The notes under the pieces: model-generated | Seen by the model: only the letters and a program-made list of their open reading frames with translations | Database searches by the model: none | What the model was told of the DNA's origin: nothing | Shown: positions 18,853-26,700 of the stretch, one piece after another | Layout of the letters: each line of letters opens with the position of its first letter | How positions within the stretch are numbered: position 1 is the stretch's first letter | Assembly: GCA_000955785.1 (NCBI GenBank) | Contig: JYOD01000105.1 | Location: 1 to 64,000, forward strand | Direction of reading: 5' to 3' | DNA from: Burkholderiaceae bacterium 16 | Lineage (GTDB): Bacteria; Pseudomonadota; Gammaproteobacteria; Burkholderiales; Burkholderiaceae | Length of the DNA: 64,000 nt | Position numbers and translations under genes: made by a program

Positions 18853-20502
18853 TCATCGGACGCCGCCGACCGCTCCGCCCCACTTGCCTCGGCGCAAACC
18901 TGCATCGACCCGCAGGTCAAAATGCGCGTAGCCGGGGAAGAGTTGCGGAGCCTTGACATGCAACGGTAGCCCTGCCAGCGTCAATTCCCGCTGCCAGGCG
19001 TGCACATGGCCGATTCCTGCGCGGCTGGCCATGACACTCCCCCCCGATTCCGCTGCCTTGGCTCCGGCACGCCGCCCCATGCTCAGGATGTCGAGCAGCG
19101 CGTTCCCCATCAACCGGTTGCGCCCGTGAATGCCTCCCGTGACCTCGCCGACGCAATACAAGCCGGGCACGCTCGTGGCGCCATCCTTGTCGATCGCAAC
19201 GCCACCGTTCTGGTAGTGGAGGGTCGGGTAGACGAGGAAGGGCTCCAGTGCCGCATCGTGACCGCACCGCTGCGCGAGATGGCGCAGCGTCACGAGGCGC
19301 TTGGCCAGAATGCCAGGGTTCTCCATTTCGAGCGTCGGCGTGTCGAGGAATACGCCAGTCTGGCCGTCTCGGTCAATTCCACGCCCCTGCGCGCATTCGC
19401 GCAGGATCGCCGAGGCCACGACGTCCCGGGGCTTGAGTTCGTCTACGAAGCGCTCACCCTCGCCATTGATCAGCTTGGCACCTGCCGAGCGCGCTGCTTC
19501 CGAGATGAGTCCGCCCGCCAGGTGGGCCGGGTAGGCGATGCCAGTGGGGTGGTACTGGAACGAGTCGAGTTCGCGCAGGCGTGCCCCGATCCGATAGGCC
19601 AGCACAAGGCCGTCGGCGGTGGCGCCGTAGTGGTTGGACGTCGGGAAAGAATTCAGGTGCAGGCGCCCCGCCCCGCCGGTGGCGAGAATCACGGCGCGCG
19701 CGCGCACCAGCACAAAGGTACGCCACTCGAGGTTGTAGATCACGACCCCGGCGCAGCGCCCCCGCTCGTCGGACAGTAGCTCGACCGCGGGGCAGCGGTT
19801 CCATACCTCGATGCCGGGATCCAGGTCCACCGCCTCGCGCAGCACACGCATCATCTCCAACCCGGTGTAGTCCCGATAGGAAAGAATGCGCGCCGCCGAG
19901 GCGCCACCGGGCTTCTTGCGCAGAAGGTTGCCGCCCACGGGCCGGCCCTCCTCCAGGTCGAACATCACGCCAAGCTGGATCAGCCAGCGAATGACATCGG
20001 GGCCGTCCATTACCATCTGCGCAACGAGTTCTGGCTCGCCGCAGAAGTGCCCGGCGCGTAAGGTGTCCTCGAAGTGCAATTGGGGACTGTCGTCCTCTCC
20101 GACGGCCGCCTGGATTCCGCCTTCGGCCATGACGGTGTTGCTGTCTCCCAGGCGCAACTTGGTGGCGAGGATCACCTGCGCGCCTTGCTTTGCCGCAATG
20201 AGCGCCGCAGCGCATCCGCCACCGCCGCCGCCGATGATCAGCACGTCGGTGCTGGTAACTTGCGCACCCGCAATGTCGATATCGTCGATCAGCGCGTTGG
20301 CCTGGAGATAGCGCGCGAGATCCGGCTGACAGGGCTCTCCGCGGTTCACCCCGACGCTCAGCGCGACGTGCGCATTGGGCCCATGGTCGGGGTGATAGCC
20401 CTTGAGGAGTTCATCGACAGAGGTGTCATCGGTGCGGACCTTTGGCACCGCACCGGGCCGGTAGCGCTTGCGCGCGTCCTCATAATGGATGCTGGCGGGC
20501 AT
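18853..20502 (-). CDS. FrdA/NadB-like FAD-dependent flavoprotein
   Basis: 549 residues. Dinucleotide fold VLIIGGGGGGCAAALIA (87-103) is preceded by an unusual ~80-residue N-terminal extension. Active-site elements of the succinate dehydrogenase/fumarate reductase/L-aspartate oxidase family follow: QYHPTG (316-321), GERFVDELKPRD (349-360), HYQNGGVAID (429-438) and GRNRLMGNALLDILSMGR (460-477). At the covalent-FAD position there is Asn122 (GDSNTVMAEGG) in place of His, as in L-aspartate oxidase and soluble fumarate reductases, so FAD should be non-covalent. The C-terminal helical domain is short. It lies 13 bp after the FrdB-like gene. Confidence 0.88.
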   Translation of the reverse strand: MPASIHYEDARKRYRPGAVPKVRTDDTSVDELLKGYHPDHGPNAHVALSVGVNRGEPCQPDLARYLQANALIDDIDIAGAQVTSTDVLIIGGGGGGCAAALIAAKQGAQVILATKLRLGDSNTVMAEGGIQAAVGEDDSPQLHFEDTLRAGHFCGEPELVAQMVMDGPDVIRWLIQLGVMFDLEEGRPVGGNLLRKKPGGASAARILSYRDYTGLEMMRVLREAVDLDPGIEVWNRCPAVELLSDERGRCAGVVIYNLEWRTFVLVRARAVILATGGAGRLHLNSFPTSNHYGATADGLVLAYRIGARLRELDSFQYHPTGIAYPAHLAGGLISEAARSAGAKLINGEGERFVDELKPRDVVASAILRECAQGRGIDRDGQTGVFLDTPTLEMENPGILAKRLVTLRHLAQRCGHDAALEPFLVYPTLHYQNGGVAIDKDGATSVPGLYCVGEVTGGIHGRNRLMGNALLDILSMGRRAGAKAAESGGSVMASRAGIGHVHAWQRELTLAGLPLHVKAPQLFPGYAHFDLRVDAGLRRGKWGGAVGGVR

Positions 20503-20515
20503 TGCGTTTTTCCGA

Positions 20516-21160
20516 TCAGCGCGGCGGCCGCGCGCCCTGCGCGTCGAAGTCGATCTTCATTTCGCCGCTCTCGATCTGCTGCAGCCGGCGCATCAGATTC
20601 GCCGGACGCAGCGACTGCGCCGCGATCATCCGTCGCACAAACAGGCCGAGGTGGTTGGGCCGGATATGCTCGGGGCAGGCCAGCGTGCAGAGGTTACACA
20701 TGACACACTCGTCGAAGACATCGCTTGATGCAGCCAGTTCGCCCGCCACGGCGAGGTTGACGCCACGCTGGACATCGAGGCCCTTGGGACAGGCGCGATC
20801 ACAACCGCTGCAGTGTCGACAATGGGAAGCTTCCGGGAATATTTCAGAGATTGTGCGCAGCGCCTGCCAACTGTCGCCAATTTCGTCCATGCGATACCTG
20901 TGGCGAGCCGATACGGTGAAGTAATCAAGGAAGGCGACCTGCATACCATCTTCGATCAGCGTCTCGCAACCGAGCGCAGTCTTCACCTCCTGCTCGCCGC
21001 TGTGCCGCACCATGACGCGGCATGAACCGCACACTCCCTGCCCCATGCAGCCGACGCCCTCGACAAGCGTCTCGCCCGCGTAAAGGAAGGCCTGCAGGAT
21101 GGAGCAGTTGGCCGGCGCCTCGACTTGGCGTCCTTCGATGCTCAAGCGTACCAGAACCAT
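20516..21160 (-). CDS. FrdB-like iron-sulfur protein ([2Fe-2S] + two CX2CX2CX3CP motifs)
   Basis: 214 residues from ATG at 21160 (MVLVRLSIEG). N-terminal plant-type ferredoxin domain with Cys38, Cys44, Cys47 and Cys65. A helical domain follows with CRHCSGCDRACP (114-125) and CVMCNLCTLACP (152-163), two full CX2CX2CX3CP motifs, where classical SdhB/FrdB has a 3Fe-4S site in the last position. This resembles TfrB/GlpC-type electron carriers. It should relay electrons between the NuoF-like and FrdA-like subunits. It is first in the operon; its 5' end lies 23 bp from the 57-bp element shared with the DASS gene. Confidence 0.88.
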   Translation of the reverse strand: MVLVRLSIEGRQVEAPANCSILQAFLYAGETLVEGVGCMGQGVCGSCRVMVRHSGEQEVKTALGCETLIEDGMQVAFLDYFTVSARHRYRMDEIGDSWQALRTISEIFPEASHCRHCSGCDRACPKGLDVQRGVNLAVAGELAASSDVFDECVMCNLCTLACPEHIRPNHLGLFVRRMIAAQSLRPANLMRRLQQIESGEMKIDFDAQGARPPR

Positions 21161-21182
21161 CTTGTCGCACTCCGTCGTTCGC

Positions 21183-21239
21183 GGCGCCGGCGCCACACTG
21201 GCGCTTCTACCGAAAAGGTCATATAAACCATAGCATACG
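21183..21239 (+). repeat. 57-bp intergenic element, copy 2 (divergent Frd-like operon / dehydrogenase promoter region)
   Basis: It matches 15828-15884 with four mismatches. It sits in the 179-bp gap between the FrdB-like gene (minus) and the dehydrogenase (plus), so it can serve both. Together with the downstream block 21318-21351 it marks the ancestral promoter plus 5' leader of the dehydrogenase. Confidence 0.8.
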
Positions 21240-21339
21240 AAAGGCCATCAGTCTCCCCCGCGGCTTTTGCTCCACATTTAGTTGGCTCGCGCACGGACTG
21301 GCGCTTGGTTCGATTACCCAGGCACGACGGAGGTACGCC

Positions 21340-22287
21340 ATGCGGCAACCCAAGATCGTCATCGTCGGCGCAGGACTGGTTGGCGGGTCGGCGGCCCTGT
21401 TTGCAGCGGGGGCCATCCCGAGCGCAGAGATCGTCATCATCGATGTCGCGCGAGTGCGGGCCGAAGGGCAGGCGCTGGACCTCGCCCACGCTGCAGCATT
21501 CTGGGGACACAACCGCTTCTATGCCGGTGATTACGAGAACGCGCGCGACGCGGACATCATCGTGATTACCGCCGGCGCCGGTGTGAAGCCAGGGCAGACT
21601 CGTCTGGACCTGGCCAGAACCAATGCGGGCATCGCGGCGGAAGTTGTGGATCGCCTTGACCCGCTGGCCCCGGATGCGATCTACGTCATCGCGGCCAACC
21701 CCTGCGATGTGTTGGCCGGTGTCGTCTTTGACCGCCTGCGCTGCGCGCGGCAGCGCGTCATCAGCTCTGGCACCTCCCTTGACACCGGCCGCCTGCGGTC
21801 GCTTCTCTCTGAGCGGCTGGGGATCGTGGCGCCTGCGATTCACGCCTACGTTCTCGGCGAACACGGCGAATCCGCGCTGATCGCCTGGTCCGGCGCGACG
21901 GTCTCCGGCATGCCCCTCGAAATGTTTTTGGCTAAGAGCGGCAAGGAGCTTGGGCCTGCCAGTCGCGATCTGCTCCTGCGCTCCGTGCACGAGGCAGCCA
22001 AGCTCATCAAGGAAGGCAAGGGCGCCACCCACTACGGGATCGCTAGTGCTATTGGGCGAATTTGTCAGGCCATCGTGCACAACACCGACCTCATTCTCAC
22101 GGTCGGCATTGTGCACGCCGAAGTCGAAGGCGTACCAGAGGTTTGTTTGTCGCTGCCGATGGTGGTCAATGGCGGCGGAGCGCAGTTACTGGCTTATCCG
22201 GAACTTAACCCCACCGAGCGCGAGGCCCTGCGGCGCAGTGCGCGCATCGTCAAGGAGGCTACCGACAGCGTGCTCCAGGATCGGTAG
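21340..22287 (+). CDS. Lactate/malate dehydrogenase-family enzyme
   Basis: 315 residues from ATG 21340 (GGAGG at 21329-21333). Rossmann motif VGAGLVGGSAAL (9-20), with Asp35 after the second strand indicating NAD. The substrate loop reads GVKPGQTRLDL: Gln86 occupies the position that is Gln in lactate and Arg in malate dehydrogenases, so 2-hydroxymonocarboxylates are favoured over malate. Catalytic Asp148 (SLDTGRLR) and His175 (GEHGES) are present. It oxidises a 2-hydroxyacid with NAD. It is divergent from the Frd-like operon and shares its regulatory element, suggesting one pathway. Confidence 0.88.
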   Translation: MRQPKIVIVGAGLVGGSAALFAAGAIPSAEIVIIDVARVRAEGQALDLAHAAAFWGHNRFYAGDYENARDADIIVITAGAGVKPGQTRLDLARTNAGIAAEVVDRLDPLAPDAIYVIAANPCDVLAGVVFDRLRCARQRVISSGTSLDTGRLRSLLSERLGIVAPAIHAYVLGEHGESALIAWSGATVSGMPLEMFLAKSGKELGPASRDLLLRSVHEAAKLIKEGKGATHYGIASAIGRICQAIVHNTDLILTVGIVHAEVEGVPEVCLSLPMVVNGGGAQLLAYPELNPTEREALRRSARIVKEATDSVLQDR

Positions 22288-22365
22288 GGATCGCGCACGC
22301 TCCGGACAAGCCGAACATCGCCGCCAGACACAGTGACAAGGCGGTCGGCGCCAAGGAGTCGCAAT

Positions 22366-23272
22366 ATGGAATCGAAACCAGTATCTTCGGGACTGCGCGC
22401 CGCTTTGGGCGTCAGCATCCTGCTAACCATCGGGCTACCGAGCGCCTTTGCGCGGCAATATTTCGATTCCCCGGAAGCGGCGATGACGGCCTTCGGCGAA
22501 GCGGTCATTAGCGGTCATCAATGTTGACGAACCGGCCGTGAAGGGCGTGCTGGGTGCCGATTTCCACGACATCATCCCGCCTGTTGGCGCGGAGATTCAC
22601 TCCCGGTTCATCAAGGCTTGGGGCGTCTCGCACACAGTCCAGGAAGGGGAGGGCCACGCTTTCATCGGCGTCGGCGATGATGGCTGGACCTTGCCCGTCC
22701 CGCTGGTCAAGTCGGCCAAGGGGTGGCAGTTCGACACCCGCGCTGGCGCTGCGGAAATGCGGGTGCGTCGGATTGGCAGGAACGAACTTGCTGTGATCCA
22801 GACCATGCAGGCCATCTGCGACGCGCAAGACGAATACGCTCAGACGACCCATGACGGCGGCAAGGTGCTCACCTATGCGCGCAACCTGTCGAGCTCGTCT
22901 GGCATGCACGACAGCCTCCACTGGCCAACCGGCGCTGACGAGCCACCGAGCCCGCTCGGGGTGGCCTTCCTAGGCGCCGGCACGCGCAACGCGAGCAAGG
23001 ACGGCTATTACGGCTACCACTATAAGCTCCTCACCTCGCAAGGGCCTCGCGCGAATGGCGGTGCGTTGAACTATGTACTCGATGGCAAGCTGTTCGCCGG
23101 TTTCGCTGTCATGGCCTGGCCCGTCCGCTACGGCAATACCGGAGTGATGAGCTTCATCGTCAACCACATGGGACAGGTCTACGAACGCGACCTTGGCCCG
23201 GATAGCGCGGCGAAAGCGGCGGCAACGAATTCCTTTGACCCGGGCCCCGGATGGAGGAAGGTGTCGCCATGA
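22366..23272 (+). pseudogene. DUF2950 gene, second copy, frameshifted by a 10-bp duplication
   Basis: Starts at ATG 22366 after AAGGAG with a signal peptide (ALGVSILLTIGLPSAFA) and RQYFDSPEAAMTAFGEAV. The frame breaks at 22501-22520, where GCGGTCATTA is followed by GCGGTCATCA, a tandem 10-bp duplication with one mismatch. Removing one unit restores EAVINVDEPAVKGVLG and the remaining frame to 23272. The rest parallels the intact gene at 14104-15003 along its length (for example DIIPPVGAEIHSRFIKAW and AWPVRYGNTGVMSF). Loss of function is inferred from the frameshift. Confidence 0.8.
22501..22520 (+). repeat. 10-bp tandem duplication causing the frameshift
   Basis: GCGGTCATTA and GCGGTCATCA are adjacent, 9 of 10 identical, inside the DUF2950 copy. 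One unit is absent from the equivalent place of the intact gene. A replication-slippage origin is likely. Confidence 0.8.
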
Positions 23273-23394
23273 TGTTTCGCCATTCCGCCGCAGTCTGTTG
23301 CGTCTTGCTCGCGCTTGCCGGCTGCGAGGCCTCCGGGCCACCTCCGACGGTGGTGCCAACTACGTATCCCGGCAGTAGAAGGGAGTGGCCATGA
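23269..23394 (+). CDS. Small lipoprotein (41 residues), relic of a DUF3300 N-terminus
   Basis: ATG 23269 overlaps the DUF2950 stop (ATGA). The product starts MMFRHSAAVCCVLLALAGCE with lipobox LAGC and Cys19, then a Gly/Pro-rich stretch, and ends in RREWP. The first 25 residues match the signal region of the intact DUF3300 lipoprotein at 12977-14107 (VLLALAGC at the same place), so it may be either a genuine tiny lipoprotein or the severed 5' end of an ancestral DUF3300 gene. Its stop overlaps the next ATG at 23391. Confidence 0.5.
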   Translation: MMFRHSAAVCCVLLALAGCEASGPPPTVVPTTYPGSRREWP

Positions 23395-23585
23395 TTCGAT
23401 GGATCAAGCAAGTGCTCCAGATCGTCAGCGCATGCCTTCTCGTCGGCCAGATGCCTGGGTTGGGCAGTGCGCTGGCCCGGAGCCAACCGGCACCGTAAAA
23501 GCCGGAAGAACTCAAGGCGCTGGTCGCGCCGATCGCGCTCTATCCGGACCCGGTGCTTTCCCAGGTCCTGATGGCCTCCACTTGA
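23391..23585 (+). pseudogene. DUF3300 gene remnant with premature stop, truncated by IS630 sequence
   Basis: ATG 23391 opens a signal-like peptide (VLQIVSACLLVGQMPGLGSALA) that hits TAA at 23496-23498. The same frame continues with ELKALVAPIALYPDPVLSQV and LMAST, the start of a DUF3300 domain, then ends abruptly at about 23585, where transposase-coding sequence begins. The intact homologue is at 12977-14107. Confidence 0.75.
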
Positions 23586-24076
23586 ATCCGGCATCAGCGA
23601 GCGCCCCACGCGGGTCCGGACCTGGGCGTTGAAGGGGAAAACGCCGGTCATTCAGTTTCATTTCAACTGGAACCACGTGTCGGTGATAGCCGGCCTGAGT
23701 CGCACGAACTACCTGTTTCGCTTGTACGACGGCAGCATCAAGAAGGAGCAGGTGGTCGAGTTTCTCAAGGCGCTCAAAGCGCACCTCAAGCAACCGCTGC
23801 TGATCATCTGGGATGGCGCCAGACCGCATCGCTCTGCGATGGTCCGCCAATACCTCGATTCCCTCGACGGACATATCCAAATGACCTTCCTGCCACCGTA
23901 TAGTCTCGAACTCAACCCCGTCGAGTACGTGGGCATGGCTCAAGCGTCATGCGATCGCGAACCTCTGTCCGAACAACCTCGACGAACTGCGGAGCACCGC
24001 CCGCAACAAGCTCAAGAGCGCACAACACCGACCGTCGATCATCACGGCCTGCTGGATTCAGGCGAGCTTGTGGTGA
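23583..24076 (+). mobile_element. IS630-family transposase remnant
   Basis: The frame reads ESGISERPTRVRTWALKGKT from about 23583, then VIQFHFNW, WDGARPHRSAMVRQYLDS and TFLPPYSLELNPVEYV, the second half of an IS630/Tc1-like DDE domain. After VEYV (about 23930) a 2-bp deletion shifts the frame; reading the other frame gives WAWLKRHAIANLCPNNLDEL and ends ACWIQASLW at the stop 24074-24076. The N-terminal DNA-binding half is missing, so the element is dead. It interrupts a DUF3300 gene at its left end; I could not identify the terminal inverted repeats. Confidence 0.8.
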
Positions 24077-24166
24077 TGTCATGATTTATGGAAAGCTCAA
24101 TAGTGTAAACAAAATGCCAACATCGCGCGGCGAGCCGCAGGCTGCAGCCGGATTTTGGTGGCAGTT

Positions 24167-25129
24167 TCAGTTTGTTCGACGCCTGCTGCGTGCTGCTGTC
24201 TTTCCCTTGCGCCGTCCCCCATCTGCGAACATCGGCATATCCCGAAGGATGCAGTGCAACAACGTATCGGCTGCCACACCGAGCGGCCGTCCCGCCTTGA
24301 CCAACAGCCGCGCCTTGGCAGCTTCCAACAAAGGATGCGCGATTGGCAGCGCAACGAGCTTGCCTGCCTCCAGTTCGCGATAGGCCGCGAATGCGCCGAT
24401 CAGCGTGACGCCGTTGTTGCGCTTGACAAAGTGGCGCAGCACCGCGAGGGAGTTGGTTGTAAGGGTCGGGCGGATTTGAATGTTCTCGGCGTAGGCGAGC
24501 ATCTGCACGACCTGCCCGAGGCCGAAAGCGGGCGGCATCAGCGCGAGCGGATACTCGGTGAGTTCGTGCACCTCGACCGATCCGCCCCGCACCGCGAGCG
24601 GGTGTCCGGCGTGGACGATCAGAACCACCGGCTGCGACGACGTTGCGATGTACTCAATATCCGGATGTGTCGGTGGATTGTAGGCAAGGCCGATATGAGC
24701 GCGGCTCTCGGCCACTTCCTGGAGCACGTTGTTGACCGGGAGGATGTCCACGGTCACATCAAGCTTCGGATAGCGCGCGCAGAAATCGGTGAGTACCTCG
24801 TCCATCAGGCCGTCGACGAAACCCTCGCTGGTGGCGATGCGCACTTGGCCGTGTTGCAGCCCGCGCAGCGCCTGCAGGCGGTCTTCGAAAAGCTCCTGCT
24901 GGGAGCGGCAGCCGCGCCAGTACTCGAGCAAGTGCACGGCGGCCTCGGTCGGCTGCACGCCGCGTGCGTGGCGCTCGAACAGCGGGGCGCCGATTTCCTC
25001 CTCGAGCAGCCGGATCTGCCGCGTGATGACGGACGGTGACGTGTTGATGCTATCGGCCGCGCCACGGATGGAGCCGTGCGTGAGTACCTCATGAAAGTAA
25101 CGCAAGCGGCGCTGGTTCAGTTCGCGCAT
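24167..25129 (-). CDS. LysR-family transcriptional regulator
   Basis: 320 residues. N-terminal winged HTH ([52 protein letters not shown]), effector-binding domain about 95-300, and a basic Arg/Lys-rich tail. Divergent from an MFS permease and M81 peptidase pair at 25272-28209, with a dyad in the gap, so it probably controls their uptake/hydrolysis module. LysR proteins respond to a pathway metabolite, unknown here. Confidence 0.88.
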   Translation of the reverse strand: MRELNQRRLRYFHEVLTHGSIRGAADSINTSPSVITRQIRLLEEEIGAPLFERHARGVQPTEAAVHLLEYWRGCRSQQELFEDRLQALRGLQHGQVRIATSEGFVDGLMDEVLTDFCARYPKLDVTVDILPVNNVLQEVAESRAHIGLAYNPPTHPDIEYIATSSQPVVLIVHAGHPLAVRGGSVEVHELTEYPLALMPPAFGLGQVVQMLAYAENIQIRPTLTTNSLAVLRHFVKRNNGVTLIGAFAAYRELEAGKLVALPIAHPLLEAAKARLLVKAGRPLGVAADTLLHCILRDMPMFADGGRRKGKTAARSRRRTN

Positions 25130-25167
25130 GTTGGATTCCCGGTCGACATGTGAAGCGTTGGCTAAAA

Positions 25168-25193
25168 AGCAACGTTAGTCTACTTAAGTTGCT
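25168..25193. promoter_or_regulatory. Candidate LysR operator dyad
   Basis: AGCAAC at 25168-25173 and GTTGCT at 25188-25193 form an inverted repeat with a 14-base spacer in the 142-bp region between the divergent LysR and MFS genes. The position and spacing suit a LysR recognition site; no binding data are available. Confidence 0.45.
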
Positions 25194-25271
25194 CTTGCTC
25201 TGCTTACTCTTCTGCACGACGATTCACCAATCGACACCGCATCAAAAATATACGCCCTAAGGGAGAGAGAC

Positions 25272-26591
25272 ATGTCCGCCATTCCGTCCCCACAAGACCT
25301 TGCCGTGCAAGACAGCCCGGCCCGTCAGGCCCTGTACCGAAAGCTGAACTGGCGTCTGTTGCCGTTTCTGCTGCTGTGCTACACGTTCGCTTATCTCGAT
25401 CGCGTGAATATCGGGTTCGCCAAGCTCCATATGCAGAGCGACCTGGGTTTCTCCGATGCGGCCTACGGACTCGGCGCAGGCATCTTCTTCCTCGGCTATG
25501 TCCTGTTCGAGATCCCGAGCAACCTTCTGCTGCCCAGGATCGGGGCGCGCAAGACCATCAGCCGAATCATGGTGCTGTGGGGCCTGACCTCGGCGGGCAT
25601 GATGTTCGTCCATGACGAGACAACGTTCTACGTGATGCGCTTTCTGCTCGGCGTGTTCGAGGCCGGCTTCGCACCCGGCATGATCTTCTACCTGACCTAC
25701 TGGTACGGCCAGCAGCGCATGGCTGGGGTGATGGCGATCGTTATGCTCGCCGGCCCGATCGGAGGCATCTTCGGCTCGCCGCTGTCGACGTGGCTGATGA
25801 CAGGCCTGTCCGGCGCACACGGCCTGGCCGGCTGGCAGTGGATGTTCGTCGTTGAAGGCCTGCCATGCGTGCTGCTCGGCGTGCTCGCACTCAAGGTGCT
25901 GGCTGACAAACCGGCCGACGCGAAATGGCTGACTGACAGCGAGAAGCGGATGCTCGCCGCCGACCTGCACACGCCCAGCGGCAGTCATCACTCGTTCGGG
26001 CAAGTGGCGCGGGACCCGCGCGTGTACCTGCTGGCATTTGCCTACTTCACCATGATCTGCGGCATCTACACCGTGAGTTTCTGGCTGCCGTCGATCCTCA
26101 AGGCCGACGGCGTGACCGATATCATGCAGATCGGCTTGTTTTCGATGATCCCGTACATCGGCGCCGCGATCGCGATGGTCGTCATCGGCCGAAACTCGGA
26201 CCGCTGCGGCGAGCGCCGCTTCCACAGCGCGGTGCCCGCGTTGGTCGGCGCGGTCGCACTGGCTGCGGCGACGGTCGCAAGCGGCAACCTCGCGGTCTCA
26301 CTGCTCTGCATGACGATCGCCACGGCGATGATGTGGGCGGCTTACACGGTATTCTGGGCGATTCCGTCGCAATACCTCAAGGGCGACGCGGCAGCGGGCG
26401 GCATCGCGCTGATCAATACGATTGGCCTGATCGGCGGCTTCCTGAGTCCGACCATCATGGGCACGATCCGCACGGCGACGGGCAGCATGGAAGCCGGACT
26501 GCTGGTCATGGTCGCCCTGATGGTCGCAGGCGCCGCGGTGCTCGTGGCGAACCGGCTGCCCGCGCCCCAGTGCGGCTTGGCGAAAGCCTGA
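25272..26591 (+). CDS. MFS permease, anion:cation symporter (ACS/phthalate-type) family
   Basis: 439 residues, 12 predicted helices. The opening NWRLLPFLLLCYTFAYLDRV followed by NIGFAKLHMQSDLGFSDAAY is the ACS-family signature, carried by permeases for tartrate, phthalate, hexuronates and other organic anions. RBS GGGAGAGAGA precedes ATG 25272. It is followed 109 bp later by an M81 metallopeptidase gene and is divergent from a LysR gene; uptake of an amide or peptide-like organic acid that is then hydrolysed is a reasonable inference. Confidence 0.88.
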   Translation: MSAIPSPQDLAVQDSPARQALYRKLNWRLLPFLLLCYTFAYLDRVNIGFAKLHMQSDLGFSDAAYGLGAGIFFLGYVLFEIPSNLLLPRIGARKTISRIMVLWGLTSAGMMFVHDETTFYVMRFLLGVFEAGFAPGMIFYLTYWYGQQRMAGVMAIVMLAGPIGGIFGSPLSTWLMTGLSGAHGLAGWQWMFVVEGLPCVLLGVLALKVLADKPADAKWLTDSEKRMLAADLHTPSGSHHSFGQVARDPRVYLLAFAYFTMICGIYTVSFWLPSILKADGVTDIMQIGLFSMIPYIGAAIAMVVIGRNSDRCGERRFHSAVPALVGAVALAAATVASGNLAVSLLCMTIATAMMWAAYTVFWAIPSQYLKGDAAAGGIALINTIGLIGGFLSPTIMGTIRTATGSMEAGLLVMVALMVAGAAVLVANRLPAPQCGLAKA

Positions 26592-26700
26592 CGGCGCTGG
26601 CCCGCGGGTCCATAAGCACATCAACACTATTCGCGGCGTTATGCCGCCTGCGCTGACGGCTGTACCGCCGGCGCATCGACCGATTCTTGGAGACACGACC

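Noticed and set aside
22538-23272. Separate gene starting at GTG 22538
   Set aside because: The sequence continues the DUF2950 family exactly where the upstream frame breaks; a 10-bp duplication explains the split better than a new start.
23629-24084. Intact transposase gene
   Set aside because: The frame starts mid-domain, the N-terminal half is missing and a 2-bp frameshift follows VEYV, so the element is a remnant.
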